A DNA stretch of 64,000 bases from Sycobia sp. Sy_11. Taxonomy: Eukaryota > Arthropoda > Insecta > Hymenoptera > Epichrysomallidae. Of the stretch, positions 39,392 through 52,952 are shown in pieces. Under the pieces are notes generated by a model. The model saw only the letters and a program-made list of their open reading frames with translations, searched no databases and was not told the DNA's origin. The position numbers were made by a program, and so were the translations under genes. Each line of letters opens with the position of its first letter. Position 1 is the stretch's first letter. The stretch lies in NCBI GenBank assembly GCA_018907035.1, contig JACCIC010000015.1, positions 1,094,501-1,158,500 on the forward strand. Reading direction: 5' to 3'.

Positions 39392-42300
39392 TCACGCTTG
39401 ACGTGGATTATTTTCCAATACCCTAACGGATACGAGATATCCCTCGATTACCGCTTGAATAATTTTCTCGAATGGTCGTACGTCGGTATATATACTACCA
39501 ATCTGCGTATCATCGCAATTCTCGCTATGTTTGCTTGCGATTGCTACAAGATGATTGTCCACGACAAAAGGCGCCCCTGCGTCTAACTGTAAAATAAAAT
39601 GATACATATAGTCAATGTTTGAAACGCCTGATAAAGTAGAATTACGTGAACATTTGTATCATAAACGCAATATAATATAATATTACAGCTTTCTCCTGAA
39701 TCCAAATTGAGCTTGAACTTTATATTTATAGATTCTAATCTGGAAATAACATTCTAACAACTTGGACAGGTGAATTCAATTCGGAGTCAGAACTATCACA
39801 TAATTTAGGTAATATAAATGTATGGTAACCAACATGTGATAAGAACATTATTTGAAGCTATATTTAGATGTATTTTTATACTTATGCCTTATATGAAAGT
39901 TTAGATTAATATTCGACATAACAAAAGAATCACTTACCAATGATATTTTTAATAGAATATATTAAAGTGGAATAATTACAAATCTCCAGAGCAAGGTTAC
40001 AACAAATATTAGAGGGATATTAGAAAACTATTTAATTTTGGAGTTTCTATATTGTTCATGATTCTTTGTTGTTTAAAACTAAATTTTTCAACTTACTGTA
40101 CAGAGTCCTCTAGGACTACCAGCCTTATCTGTCCTCATAACGATACAGATCTGTCCATCTGTATCTTCCGAAAGATTATCGCATTGACTATTCTCAGTAA
40201 TTTTAGCTTCGGCATATCTTAATTTGTAATCTATAGCCTCCAGAGTATTATGCATGCCGTGAGAAGAAACAATGCCTTCCTTATCATTTTGACTTTTGCT
40301 ACCTTCAGAAGCTATAGGTATTTTTTTAAATTTTGGATCACTTTTAATGTCAGTTAATTTGTTTATCTAAAAAGGATGAATAAAGTTTTTCAATGATGGA
40401 AATATTTAAGTCAAAATCTTTGTTGAATTTCCACTATATTACGTATCAGGACAAAGTTCAAAAGACAATGATATTGTATTAGATGGTTATAATAAAGAAC
40501 ACAAGATAATGATATAGTTTAACCGTTATGATAATGTAAAAATCTAAAGTTATCAGCATATGACAAATTTAATTTTTTTGAATGTCACCAATCGAACGTG
40601 AAGATCATCTTTATGGCTTCTAGGAACATCAGAACCATATTTAATGTACTATTCAAACTTTACATAATGTACAAAAAATCTTACATCCTTACGTATCTAA
40701 TTGTAAATTATAAGATATCAATGAAAAAAATTTTAAAATCAAAGTCGAGTTTAAAGCAACATGATTGTTGATCTAACTAGAGTCATGTTTTTTGTATTTC
40801 CATGCAATAAGAATATTTACTTAGAATTTTGAGATACTGAAACTATTCAGTGCAATTTGTGAGAAAATGTCCTGATGTAAATGTTGTTCAAAAGGTTACC
40901 TTAATCAAGACCAGATCGTCCAGACCAGTCTTGACATCATAACTGAGAAAATAAAAAGTTTCTATGAATATTTCATTATCATCCTTAGATTTCAAATCAC
41001 TTGAGCCCAGGCGAACGTAAAATGTTAAAGGTTTCAATTCATATTCGTTGTCTACAAAGAGATGAGCAGCAGCTAATACATAATTATTGTCTATTAATGC
41101 ACCACTACCAATTATTTCAAAGTTACTGGATGAATTTCGTAAACCAACAATTGCTGCTTGATATTTGTGATTAGATTGAGAAGCTAGCACGCCATTAATA
41201 ATTCCTTCACTTTGTAAAGCTACAACTGCAATAAGTGAAATAAAAAATATATGTTAGGCTATTTCGTAGATGTGACAATTGGAATTTACAAGTTATGATC
41301 AACGTACTAATTTTTTATCTAACAATCATATCCTTGTCCATTCATTATAAGTATATTCGATATATATATTTTGAAATAAATAAAACTTCTCTAAATTTTT
41401 TAATAGATTTACATTTACAGGATTCTCTATAATTAAAGTCACAGACATTCATTAATATCAATATACTCAATATCCTTCTTTAAATGTCATCGAGTTATAG
41501 TATACATATGGTAAGAACAGCATTTTCTTACAGCTAAGAACACATAGCTTATCATAATTACTTTATCAAAATGAATATTTATAAAAATAGTTTAAATATT
41601 TTACATATTTAGAACACAATTTTGATTTGCTTAATATAAATTCAAAACAAATTGGATTAATAGTAGTATTTTATATTATATCTCATAATAATTTCAAATC
41701 TTAAAATGTGTTATCTTAATTTGCTGGTTATTTAAAGTTTTATTAGCTGATCTTCCTTCTATGTAAGAATAATTGAATAAGAAAAACAAAAACGATGTCG
41801 AAGAACGCCATACGACATCCGGAATTTTGTCCAGACAGTAAATTATATGTATATCTATATTCAACATCTAATCTATTTTTATTCCACCACTCTACTAATC
41901 TTATCGCATCAATAAGCATTAAACTTGTTATTATTATAAAAGATTTTGCATATTTTTATAAGATTATCTGTATATCACTTATCGATAAATTTATATTAGT
42001 AGATACAGTCCATCTTATTAGTGACTGATGGTATAATGGACAAAAAATACAAAAATTGATGTTGCAATTTTTTTCCTTGATATTTAAACCATTAATTTTT
42101 AGTATATGACGTTAATATGAATTTCTATTTTCCTTTTTATTCGAAAAACCAATTATAGTTTTTATAACGATGCTTTCAATATTAATTATTATTATGTACA
42201 TTCATCAGTTTTTTGAATTACGTTCCTAAGCATTTCAATATGTATGACCTAAAATATTTTTTTGTGTAAGTAGTAGATAACCACTGTAAATTTATGGTAA

Positions 42301-44014
42301 TAAAAGCGCTTTGCATTTATTGAAACGATTTTAATAAAAATGGATAAAATTAGAATAAATTTTATTTTCACCAAATGAATCTTTGTTCTATTTTCATAAG
42401 TTAAATAGTAATTAAAAATTTCCATCTACTGTTACATTATTAAATTCTTTTTCCTATTTAATTTGCATTACATAATCTAACTGTTGTCTAAATTCATATT
42501 TATGAACAATATATTAAAGAATGTCGCAATCAAACCTGACTACTACAATGCCACGTATAGAACCGAAGATTTGATAACGCTTTTTGAGGATATACAACAA
42601 TAAAATACAATGATGAAAAGAATTTATTTGGGGAACTTTCTGTCGGGATAAACCAGCATAGTTTATCTAATAAGAAATAATGAAAACTGGAAGTGTAAGC
42701 AGCAAAATTCAACACATGCCGATGTACATTTAGAAACTTCTATAGTGTAAAAATGAAGGTTCTGATAATATTTTTCATGCTTGTGTGCTCGTGTCCCTCT
42801 ATTATTATTTTCTACCACTCCGAACCGAGCTTTAGAAATACTCACATTATCCTAATAAAGTATTTCATTAATATATTTTGATCGTTAACTTAGTTCTTTG
42901 CAATACCCTTAGGTCTCAACCCTCACCAAAGCTGATATTTACTAAATTACTCCCTATCTGGACTCTTACTAAGGCACTTTCAAGTATGCCTGTTAGAAAA
43001 ATGTCTATATTGCTTAGAGTGATTCTATGTGAGCTGGAATGTCAGTTTGAATTTATGAAATAGATAATCCATGTTCCTTTCAAATGTAATATTCCCTAAC
43101 AGTTTGTTTAATTAACATTTGTTTTATTTATATATTTTTAATTCATTTAATAAATTTTGATAAAAGTAGAGACTCCATTCTATTACAACGTCACAACAAA
43201 CTCTTCAAATTTCTAGATTGCTTTTGTCATTTACAGATCCATCGATTAAATGTATCTGCATTGAGGTAATATCACAGTATAAGTCATATAGATAAATATA
43301 GATACTTTGCACAAATAGAATTAATCACTAGTAAAAAAGTATGCAAAAGAAATTTTTAGTTTTACTCGATACTCTGATTGTCACTAATTTTTGACATTTG
43401 GACATTTACTTGTCTCTAATTGTAAGTATTTTTCATTTTTAATATTGTAAGAAGAACGCAGTTCACAATATGGCGAGTATGAATACAGAGTAAATTATGA
43501 GAGAAGAAAGGATTTGGTGGATTCCTGTCACCAGTGCATAGGTATCTACGAAATGACTGAGATTAATAATTACACCTAAATAGGAAATAAGTGTCATGAT
43601 GGTAGACAAGGACAAAGTTTTTGCTTGTCATGTCAGCAAGATTACTGACGTTGATAATTGAATCACGAAGGCTACATATCCAAAAAAAATGACTGGTTAA
43701 ATATTCTACTTTTAAAAAATTTTTTGTGACATTCCATATAACAAATTTCTTCATTTATAAATAAACTTTTACACGAAATCGAATTGGGACGTACAGGAAT
43801 ATTTAGCATATTCTAAATAAATTTTTTCATCTTTATATGATAGTCAACTCAATGTTTTTTATTATTCTCTTATTTTGAAATCAATGGTTATGTTGAATTA
43901 TTCAACGGAGATACCTTACCAATATAATTGCAGAACAAGAATCCACTTACCCTGATTAATCGTGCAACCTGATAATATGTGAAAAAGCAGGAAGACGAAA
44001 TTATTAGTGTTCAT
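39392..44014 (-). CDS. secreted inactive serine protease homologue A (S1 fold)
   Basis: Exons on the minus strand: 44014-43951, 41225-40900, 40366-40097 and 39586-39392, giving 284 aa with clean GT-AG junctions and phases 1, 0, 0. The N-terminus is a short hydrophobic signal-like segment. It has an activation-like IING (30-33), GSGALI, then AAAHL with the catalytic His at 76, and the Asp strand DDLVLIK with Asp125. The serine site reads C-T-L-D-A-G-A-P (219-226): Ala223 replaces Ser195, Leu the oxyanion Gly193, and Ala Gly197. Cys42 and Cys58 equivalents are absent; four cysteines remain (192, 204, 219, 244), fitting the 168-182 and 191-220 disulphides. GWG is replaced by SHG. It is therefore predicted to be a non-catalytic serine protease homologue, possibly a cofactor, regulator or secreted (venom, gut or haemolymph) protein; the tissue cannot be read from DNA. 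It is the first of three tandem paralogues. Confidence 0.88.
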
Positions 44015-44088
44015 TCTGTATAATAATTGTTTTAGCAATTATATTCTGATAACGGCAATAACTTTGGCTCAACTTAAGCATTTTCATC

Positions 44089-44096
44089 TATTTATA
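44089..44096 (-). promoter_or_regulatory. TATA box of protease homologue A
   Basis: TATAAATA on the minus strand, about 75-82 nt upstream of the start codon, leaving room for a 5' UTR of roughly 45-50 nt. Confidence 0.5.
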
Positions 44097-44208
44097 CTAA
44101 CAGCTCAAATTGAATGTATGGGGAGAGAATTTAAATATCATTAATATTGAAATATATCAGTAAAATTTAATAAAATACTCTAAATGTGCTTAGACCGTCA
44201 AAAATATT

Positions 44209-44251
44209 CTTTTCACCTTGTACAGAAAACATATTCTCATAAATTTTATTA
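44209..44251 (-). promoter_or_regulatory. upstream block shared with homologue B
   Basis: The plus-strand words TTTTCACCTTG, then AAA-CATATT and ATAA-ATTTATT, recur in the same order at 52391-52431. Each block lies about 160-240 nt upstream of its gene's start codon. It is either a conserved regulatory block or the remnant of a duplication that included the promoter. Confidence 0.5.
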
Positions 44252-44529
44252 CTATCAACTCATTTTTCCTTTATGACTAACAATGCGTGACAATAGCTTC
44301 GAAATTACTTTAACTAATCATAAAGTAAATTTTTACACAAAAATGGCAAATGATATTCTCAATGCTATTTTATTATAGAAATAGTGATACAGCAAAATAA
44401 ATGGTTTGTTGATTCAAATTTTTTACTCATTGCGAAAGCTTTATTTGTACTTTACGTAACACGTGCCCATTAAATTCCTATACTAATTGTATTACGATGT
44501 GTGATGAAAAAATAAAAATTTTTAAATAT

Positions 44530-44760
44530 TTAAAGCACTATTTCAATTCTCTTTTGAATATGACATTTACATGCTTCAGCGATTCTGCTTTTCATTTCAC
44601 TAGTTTTGTAAAAACGTCTACCTTTCTTGGATTTCATGATCTTTGAGAATAAGAGAATATCACAATGGGTCATGGAATCTCGTTTATGCTTGGTGATAAA
44701 TTCATAAGAAGGCATTAAGTCGTGAACAGTGGCATAATCGCGGTAGTTTTCCTTACTAAT
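44530..44760 (-). mobile_element. possible Tc1/mariner transposase tail remnant
   Basis: A 61-codon minus-strand frame contains CDILLFSKIMKSKKGRRF, which resembles the CDFFLFPKLK..LKGRRF stretch after the last catalytic Asp of mariner-type transposases. The preceding PHPPYSPDLAP motif is not preserved, and no inverted ends were found. The short match makes this tentative. Confidence 0.4.
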
Positions 44761-45112
44761 TCAGTTACAAAATTATTCGTTTCTTTTCGAACTAGCGGTC
44801 GAAATTGAAACATTTGCTATACTAAAAAAATATTTTAAATATATCCTTGTTTACATAATAAATAACACAATGAGTAATGATATTTTTACAATTTAAATAA
44901 CCACCCGCCCGCTTAAGTATTAGTACGAAGAGTGTGTATTATTGATTTTAAATTCCGCGCCGAACGAGAGATTCATAGAGAGATGGCAGCGCTTCGCCGT
45001 CGTATCGTTAAATGCTGCGATGATGTAGAATAGAGAATGTAGAAATGTAGAATGTAGAAGCTGGTAGAAAAGATATAGAAATAGAGCTCGACTTGCGTTC
45101 GTCTCTCAGCTC

Positions 45113-45142
<30 letters not shown>
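45113..45142. repeat. (CT)n microsatellite
   Basis: About 15 CT units. Confidence 0.93.
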
Positions 45143-45144
<2 letters not shown>

Positions 45145-45336
45145 GCCAGTCTCCTTTTGAAGTAAGACTATGTATTAAGCGTACAGGAAAGACGGAATTA
45201 TAGATGGTAAAGAAAAGGAGTGGAAAATCTGCTCACTTTACATATGGGAAAGGTTCGAAGTTGGAAGGAATTACGTAGTTCACTTCTGTCTAGTAGATGT
45301 CGCTAGATTTTTAGTCACAAGAGACCTATATGTGCA

Positions 45337-45339
<3 letters not shown>

Positions 45340-45391
<52 letters not shown>

Positions 45392-45472
45392 AAAAAGAAG
45401 AGAGAAGACGAATAAGAGAAAAATCAAGAGTTCAACATCGGAACAGAGGAGAGAGAGAGAGAGAGAGAGAGA
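45340..45472. repeat. (GA)n-rich purine tract
   Basis: Two GA runs (45340-45389 and about 45448-45472) are joined by purine-rich sequence. The apparent Arg-Glu-rich frame through it is a repeat artefact. Confidence 0.93.
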
Positions 45473-46240
45473 GCGTGAGCGAGAGAAGGGAGTTGAGGGA
45501 GAGCGAGTGATAGCGTAGCGGAGGGGTATATGAAGGAACTGTGTGCAGTTCTGTACCTTGCATACAACGTAGCTTTAAAATGCTATGCCCCGCTTCGTGT
45601 CATACACTCATTTAACGGATTGAACTTTTCCCTCTCACTACCGTCCCTACTTTCATCCCATTCGCTAGTCTTCATAGCTGTCTCCATAGCACTTTATTTA
45701 ACTAGCTACCTTTTTTAATTAGCAACTAAAAGAATCGCCACGTCGCGGTGAATTCGAGTTTTTCTGTTTTCCCTTCTACTTTTTCTGTTTACCCTTCGTA
45801 ACGACAACACTCACAAATGTAAACAGTTGCAGCTCCTACGGCGGACGTGCAAAGTGTTGGTAAATAAAATGGGGGTGTAACTAGAGATGGGCCTGTTTTC
45901 TTACTGGCGGTATCATACCCAGTATCCGACATATCAAATACTGGTGCAATACCATAATGGCGGAAGTTACATTTCTGATATGTCATTAATAACATCAGAA
46001 CCATGTAGACCTGCGATATTTTTTAGAGTCAAGTAAAATTTAATTTAAAATTTAAAGTAAAATCTACAAGCGCATAGAACGAACTACCTTTTTGTTCCGC
46101 CTTAACCTTCCTAATTCGAAATCGAACTTAGAGACTTTTACAATCTAATGGCCAATTAAAATGATTAAATTATTAATAGAATTCCGTAGAAGGAAGTAAT
46201 CTACCAAAGTGAAATATTAGCAAAACATAAACACATGTGC

Positions 46241-46242
<2 letters not shown>

Positions 46243-46289
<47 letters not shown>
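46243..46289. repeat. (TA)n microsatellite
   Basis: About 23 TA units. Confidence 0.95.
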
Positions 46290-46292
<3 letters not shown>

Positions 46293-47111
46293 CAAGTTCA
46301 CTATCAAATGATCTTCAAAATTGATAATGTACATACAGTGAAGGTCATCAGCTAGCATCTTTGACTCCTTTTGATCAAATCCTATGAAAAAGCTTCAACT
46401 TTATTAGCACGGATGATAAACCACTATGGAAAATATAGGATTCGCAATTCTACTCCTTATTTATTTTTAATTTACTCATTTATTTGGCAAACTTATATTT
46501 TGAAATAAAGTAATGCAATAACTCATTGGAAAGCAGTAAAAATAGTCACAGATGTATTGTATTATAGTTATATTAAACAGATCGAGAACAAAGTGAGACA
46601 ATGTTTAATACTTTCTTTACATGAAGTTTTCTATACGAAATCATCAAAACTTTTTCACTGTATAATTTCTGATGATCCATGTAGCCTTTGTAGCTTTTGT
46701 AGATCAATGTAGCCTTTAAATGTTATTTCGAGGTATCATTACTTTCATGTCATCCTGTATAATCCAAGATACGGTCTTTATACCATTCCGCCTATATATA
46801 CATACTTTATTCTATATCGGAATGTTTATTGAGCTCAAATAATTTGTCTAATATGATTTTATATGAATACTATAGCTATTGTGATAAATGTTACTAAAAA
46901 TTTGGGAATCTAAAGAGGCCAAACTTTTCCATGTAGAAAACTGTTTGTTAGGTACTGTGAACAGGCCGTTAATATCCATTCCTATTGTGTAATATGACAT
47001 TGAATATCAATAAAATGTTATAAATTAATAAGATATTTTAAAAGAATAAAATTAAATGATCACCAATAGTATCGTCTTCTTAAATGATCTTGAAGTTTTG
47101 AATTATCATGA

Positions 47112-50100
47112 TTAGGAAATTGTACATTTAGTCGATCTTTCCGGGTTATTTTTTAATACATGAGATGCTATTGGAGTTTTTTCAACTGCTTGCTTGACGA
47201 ATTTCGCGAATGTCCGTAAATTGGTATATACACTTCCAGTGTCTGTATCGTCGCAATTATCTTTAGGCTTGCTAGCTATCCCCATCAGGCGATATCCCAC
47301 AACAAATGGTGCGCCTCCATCATACTGGAAAAAATTATTTTTTTATAAAGTAATGGATTAGATCTAATTTATCTATTATATTTATTACAAATTTTAAAAA
47401 TTTATAAAATATTTTATTCCTTCATTAACAGAAAAAATTAAGTACAGTAAGAATCATCGCCGAGTATTATCAACTAATGGACTATGAAATAAAAATTCAA
47501 ACTTTTCTATAAACAACTATTTTTAATGATGGTGAAAATATAAAATATATAACGCACCTTAGCGAAGCCAGCGAAATAATAATGACTCGAATAAACACGC
47601 TCGTATTTTTATAGCCTCGCCCCCCACTAATCGACGTAGGTTTCGTGAACTTAGCAATAAAGGGTGTAACGTTACGCGACAATCTCGAACAGCTTTGTCT
47701 CGCAGCCATAAGGCCCGGAAAGAAAATCCAATGTTTGTGGACAATTTTATTTCTACATTTTGTAGAATGTATCTCTATGTTTTGATAGAGTTCAACAGCT
47801 TTCGAAAATAATCATATTTTCCACTAAACGAATGCATGCCAAAGAAAGTACAGATTTCGAAAACCTACGTTTTCCGGGCACGGCACCGAATCTCTCAATT
47901 ACATACATCCATTTATTGTAGAAAATATGAAATTTTCCAGTCACAGCACTGGTTATTACAAAGCCACTCGAGATGTTATTTTATTTCAGATACTTAAAAA
48001 ATGCTTACTAAATTCGAATGCGTAGTTTTGCTTTAACTATATAGATCTAAATAAATTCTTAAATAAAAACTATAATAAATTATAGAAATTTCGCTGACTT
48101 GCTTTACAAATAAATAATACAGGTTTTTCTTTCCTCGGTTTATCCTATAATCGAATATAATTTAAAATATCGTGTAATATATAATTTATCATTAAAATCA
48201 TTATTTGTAATATAATAATTCTAGATTTACATTTCTCAATTAACATTAATTTTTAACGTTTAATAAAATTATATTATATGATCTGTTTGTGACTAATATC
48301 CCATAATTATCAGTCATCTTTGTTCATAATTTTAGTCGCGCCGAGTAACATTATCCTAATACAAACAGTTCTTATAAATATACCAATCTCAATTTTAATT
48401 TCACGAATTGATTTTATTATAATAATACAGTCTTAACACTGCATACATACGTATCTTAAGATGATATTTCATATCATATTGTAGTAATATGTACTTCCAT
48501 TTAAAATAAATAAAGCAGTTACAAATCTTAACTTTATCAGTAATTATAATTATTCGACGAAATTATATTAAATTTCGCCTTGAGAAAACTTAACCTAAAG
48601 CTTATATTTTAATTGTAAATATTAAAATTAAATCGAAATATAACAAATATAAATTAGTCCGTAACACCGAGATTAAAATATGCAATGGAAACTTTAGTTT
48701 TCAATGTCAAGAGTAATTAGTAATATTATCAATTTAAAAACAGGAAAAATTAGACGAAAGTAATATATTAACATAGCTGAATTTTTCCATCCAATTATAA
48801 TATAATTAATACCTAACAAAGTCATTTTAGTAGGAAAGAAAATATTACATTGAATGTTAATGTAGAAGCTGTTTTAAACTATACATAGATAAATATTATT
48901 TGGAACTTATTCTATTTATGAAACATATACATTGATTGCGATAATTATATAAATGTTCATGTTTTATTTATGCGTAGTTATCGAATTTTTAATCAATTAA
49001 ATCGTCATAATAATAGGAATCTGAAAGAAAATTCACGTATCCCTTAGACACACAAAAGCAGGCAGTAAACAATATTTTGTATAAAACCCATAAAAGATAT
49101 ATGATATTGTATAGTTAAATAAATTTTAAAATTTTAACACATAAACTCACTTTACACAATCCTCTATGAAGACCAGACTCATCTTTATGCATTTTAACGC
49201 ACATTTGTGTAATTGGATCTGATATATTAGCACAATAACCGTGCGGAACAATAGTGCCTTTTGCAAATCTGAGTCTCCTATCTGTGTTGACTTCAGTATT
49301 ATTGATGCCATGAGAAGAAACTGTACCTTCCTTAGATCTGTCAGGCCATTTCTCGTCTACAGGTTCTATTGGATACCATGGCCTATAACCGATCATAGAT
49401 ATTTCGCGCAACTGAAAGGATACAGTAAATTTCAAAACAACATTACTGCTATATATCAATAGCTATGGTATATGGTATAATAACTTGATCGAAAACTGAT
49501 TCACATAATCCATTGTACTGGACTAGCTTTAGAGTGTAATACCATTACATTCATCATAAAATTAGATTAATTAAGTCAAGATCCAAAAGAAATGAGCGAA
49601 GAGATACGAGATCTTTTCATAGAATTTAGCAGTAATCAAAAATAACTACTTATGGTACTATCAAAATCAATATTCGAATATATTTATATTTAAATCAATT
49701 TCTTGAATAATAGAAAGGCAAATACACAAGGGTATTTTAATTATTTTCATCATCTGCAATTTATGGATAGTCTAGCACATAGCAGGCTAGTTATGTCGCG
49801 AATTCTTATTTTTTAAATGGTATCTATCAAGGAACAAACAGCCATTAAATAATAATAAGAAGCTTAATTTTAAATGGTCTGTACACATTTCAATTCGAAT
49901 AAAAATATGATTCTCAAAATACCGTTTTCTTTTAGGCACCATCTTTTTTATACTAGAGCTAAGAAATGACAAACATCTGAACACAAATACCATATTTTAA
50001 TCCTTGATTGTATCAAACTACAGCCGTTGAAAAGCTTACCATAAATAAAGGGAAATACATTTTCGTGGCCTCTCTTTCTGATTATTTCGCTCACTTTGAA

Positions 50101-52231
50101 AGTTAAACCGTAATACATACTTTTTTCAAATTTTATTTTCATCTCATTTCAAATATGAGATTTTTTAAATATTATTAAAAGGTGACTCATATTACAAAAA
50201 TCTAATTCAATATTCCGTATTAAACCAGCGAGATGTATAAAATTTTTCATCTGTAAACATCGATATTTCTAATACATTACTATCAATTTCTTTTTAAATC
50301 ATTTTAATAATTAAATTTATATTTAGATTGAAATTTACTTTATACTTGTATGATTAAAAAAGAATTTAATTGATAGATAGATATAGCTCGAGACATTTTA
50401 ATTACAATTCATGGTTATGATAATAATAAGAATACTATTTTATATGATAATAATACGAATACAACTACTAGTCTTTTGTTTTATTTTTATCCAAGATAGG
50501 AAAAATGGTAAATTTTGTATTCGAATGTCAACTTCATTAACAGACGAAAATAAACAATTAATAAAATTTATGCAATTAATTTTATAATAATGTCAAATCT
50601 ATCTAAAATTTTTATCTTCAGATATTATTAATATCTATATAATTATAATATTTATATATATAATCTATATAATTATTAATCCATCATCCATTTACATGTT
50701 ATAGTTTTTGCATTTAGTTCAACGATAATTAACAATGAAGATATTGGTCTTAGAGAAACTTACCTTTAGTAAAACGAGATCGTCTTGATCAGTTGTAGCA
50801 TCGTAGCCGAGAATATAAAATTTATCTACGAGTATTAGTTCACCATAACCACTATTCAAATTTGCTGCACCGAGTTGAACGTAAAATGTTAGAGGTTTTA
50901 ATTTATATCCTTGAAGAAACGTCATGTCAACATAGAGATGAGCAGCAGATAGTACGTAATTATCAGATACTAATGCACCGCTACCAATTTGTTTTACATT
51001 ATCGACTTCATCTAAACCCAAAATTGCGGCTTGAAACATAAAATGAGAACGATCTCCCAATTCACCATTGAAAATTCCTTCGATTTCCAAAGCTGAAAGT
51101 TAAATAAATAAAACCAAATATATCAAAGTTTCAGTTTATACATATATATAAATGAAATAACAATGATTATTTATTCTTATTCAAATATTGTTTCAATTAG
51201 CTTTTTTAAAATTATTCGCAAATGATATATCCATCTTCTGAATCATTGTGATAAGATGCATGTAATTCTAATAATTCATAGAATAAATATTACTTGATTA
51301 AAACGTAATAAATACATAAATCGATTAATTTTAAGAAGATTCTAATAGAAATTTCTAATGGAGACTTTAGTCAAATTATTTTGCAGCCTTCATCATAGAT
51401 TTAACATATTTCATAAAGCTGTTTCAGTAATAAAGCTATCTATCACTTAATCAGAAAACATAATGTTTGACATATTATATATTGCGATTTTGAGGAATGG
51501 TGCAGAAATTGTCTTCATAGCAACAAATAAAAAAATGACAAATGATATTGTTGATGAGTCAATAAATTTTGCAAACAAAGAAATGAATTAAGAGAGTTGG
51601 AGTACTTCCTAAAAAACGATGACAATCACCAGTATTTATTAAAAAGAAATGACGATTTTGTAAATATTCCGAATTAAGTCTTGTAAAGGTATTACGACAA
51701 TCGATAAAGGGCTTGGATTCTTTTTCAGGAATTGGACTCCCTGTTAACTCATACAGATCCTGATTGAGGAAAAAGAGTAAATATTATCTATAGTCTAGTG
51801 ACTTTATAGGAAACTGATAAGATCTGAAAGTTTTTATAGTTCTTAGCAATAGTTAATAATTTCACTCCAATTCAAAAATCTTTATTGAAAAATTTAAAGA
51901 ACATATTGCATAAGAGGAAATCTGTTTCAATTTCTCAAGCATCTAAAGAGCGCAATTATTTTCTTAAAGTATTAGATTTATATAGTATACATGTATTGGT
52001 GTATAAGCTGAAAAAGAAATGTATAAATCAATAATCGAATTTTTTCGGCCATATTCATGTAATTAATAAAACTGATCATTTCTAAGCTACACCAATGAAA
52101 TTAATTTAAAAAATGATATATAAAAAATCTCTTTTAAAATACTTTCCTTAAGAAAAGATTTACTTACCATGATTAACAAAACAAATAAATAATATGTAAA
52201 ATGAAAAAGAGAACAAATTGTAGATTGTCAT
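47112..52231 (-). CDS. secreted inactive serine protease homologue B (S1 fold)
   Basis: Exons: 52231-52168, 51092-50764, 49411-49151 and 47324-47112, giving 288 aa. Exon 1 is exactly 64 nt, as in homologue A, and all splice phases agree. The signal-like N-terminus (MTIYNLFSFSFYILFICF) is strongly hydrophobic. GIFNG (27-31) stands for the activation site. SAAHL holds the catalytic His (73) and DDLVLLK the Asp (126). The serine site is C-K-Y-D-G-G-A-P (217-224), with Gly221 in place of Ser195 and Tyr in place of the oxyanion Gly193. Cys42-Cys58 is missing; the 168/182 and 191/220 cysteines remain. EGTVSSHGINNT in exon 3 matches homologues A and C. Residue 189, which sets trypsin specificity, is not Asp. 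Intron 3 (1.8 kb) has a GC-richer patch at 47540-47730 of unknown origin. Predicted to be secreted and non-proteolytic; its partner is unknown. Confidence 0.88.
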
Positions 52232-52390
52232 AGTTTAACAAATATTGTTCTTAGATGTACTATATGTAAAATCTTAAGAGTAATCTAAAATATATTGGGA
52301 TATCTGTATTATAATTTTAGTATAAATACATTATATAGTAATAAAATATTCAATATTAATTCAGCAATTTGTTATGATAATTAAAGATAG

Positions 52391-52431
52391 CTTTTTCACC
52401 TTGCACCAAAAAAATATTATTATAAGATTTA
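52391..52431 (-). promoter_or_regulatory. upstream block shared with homologue A
   Basis: Counterpart of 44209-44251, about 160-200 nt before the start codon at 52231. Confidence 0.5.
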
Positions 52432-52886
52432 TCGCTTATTAACATTTTTCACCTCAACTAGTCATTTAAGATTAAAAGCCTATTATTTCATTTCACTATA
52501 TCATAATGTACATCTACAAATATGTAATTGATAATGATGCAAGTAATGGAAAATTCGATCTATTCTTTAACTTATCTAATTCAATGGATTTATCTACAAA
52601 AATTTTTTTATAGTTGCTTATTTAGAGTAGCACTAGTATCAGTTCACCGAAAATATTCCAGAAAACAGATACAACTATCAATTCAAAAATCTATTAAAAA
52701 AAAAAAGTATGACTCCCTTTTTATTCAAGTAGAATTTCCTTTCATTTACTTTTAATTGTAATAACAGGAAAATTTTTATATACTCCTCATTACACAGTAT
52801 AAGGTACATTTTTCAATACCTGGACTTAATTAAAAATATGTTGTTTTTATCGAATAGAGAATATGTATATTCTTTAGTTGTAAACA

Positions 52887-52889
<3 letters not shown>

Positions 52890-52950
<61 letters not shown>
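52890..52950. repeat. (AT)n microsatellite
   Basis: About 30 AT units. Confidence 0.95.

Positions 52951-52952
<2 letters not shown>

Larger units (their letters stand above)
44770..47111. other. intergenic region between protease homologues A and B
   Basis: It contains irregular repeats of a TGTAGAA-type word at about 45022-45067, CT/GA microsatellites, a GC-richer patch (about 45480-45680) and an (AT)n tract. No gene is recognised. Confidence 0.5.

Noticed and set aside
49241..49462. Plus-strand 73-codon frame
   Set aside because: Antisense shadow of exon 3 of protease homologue B.
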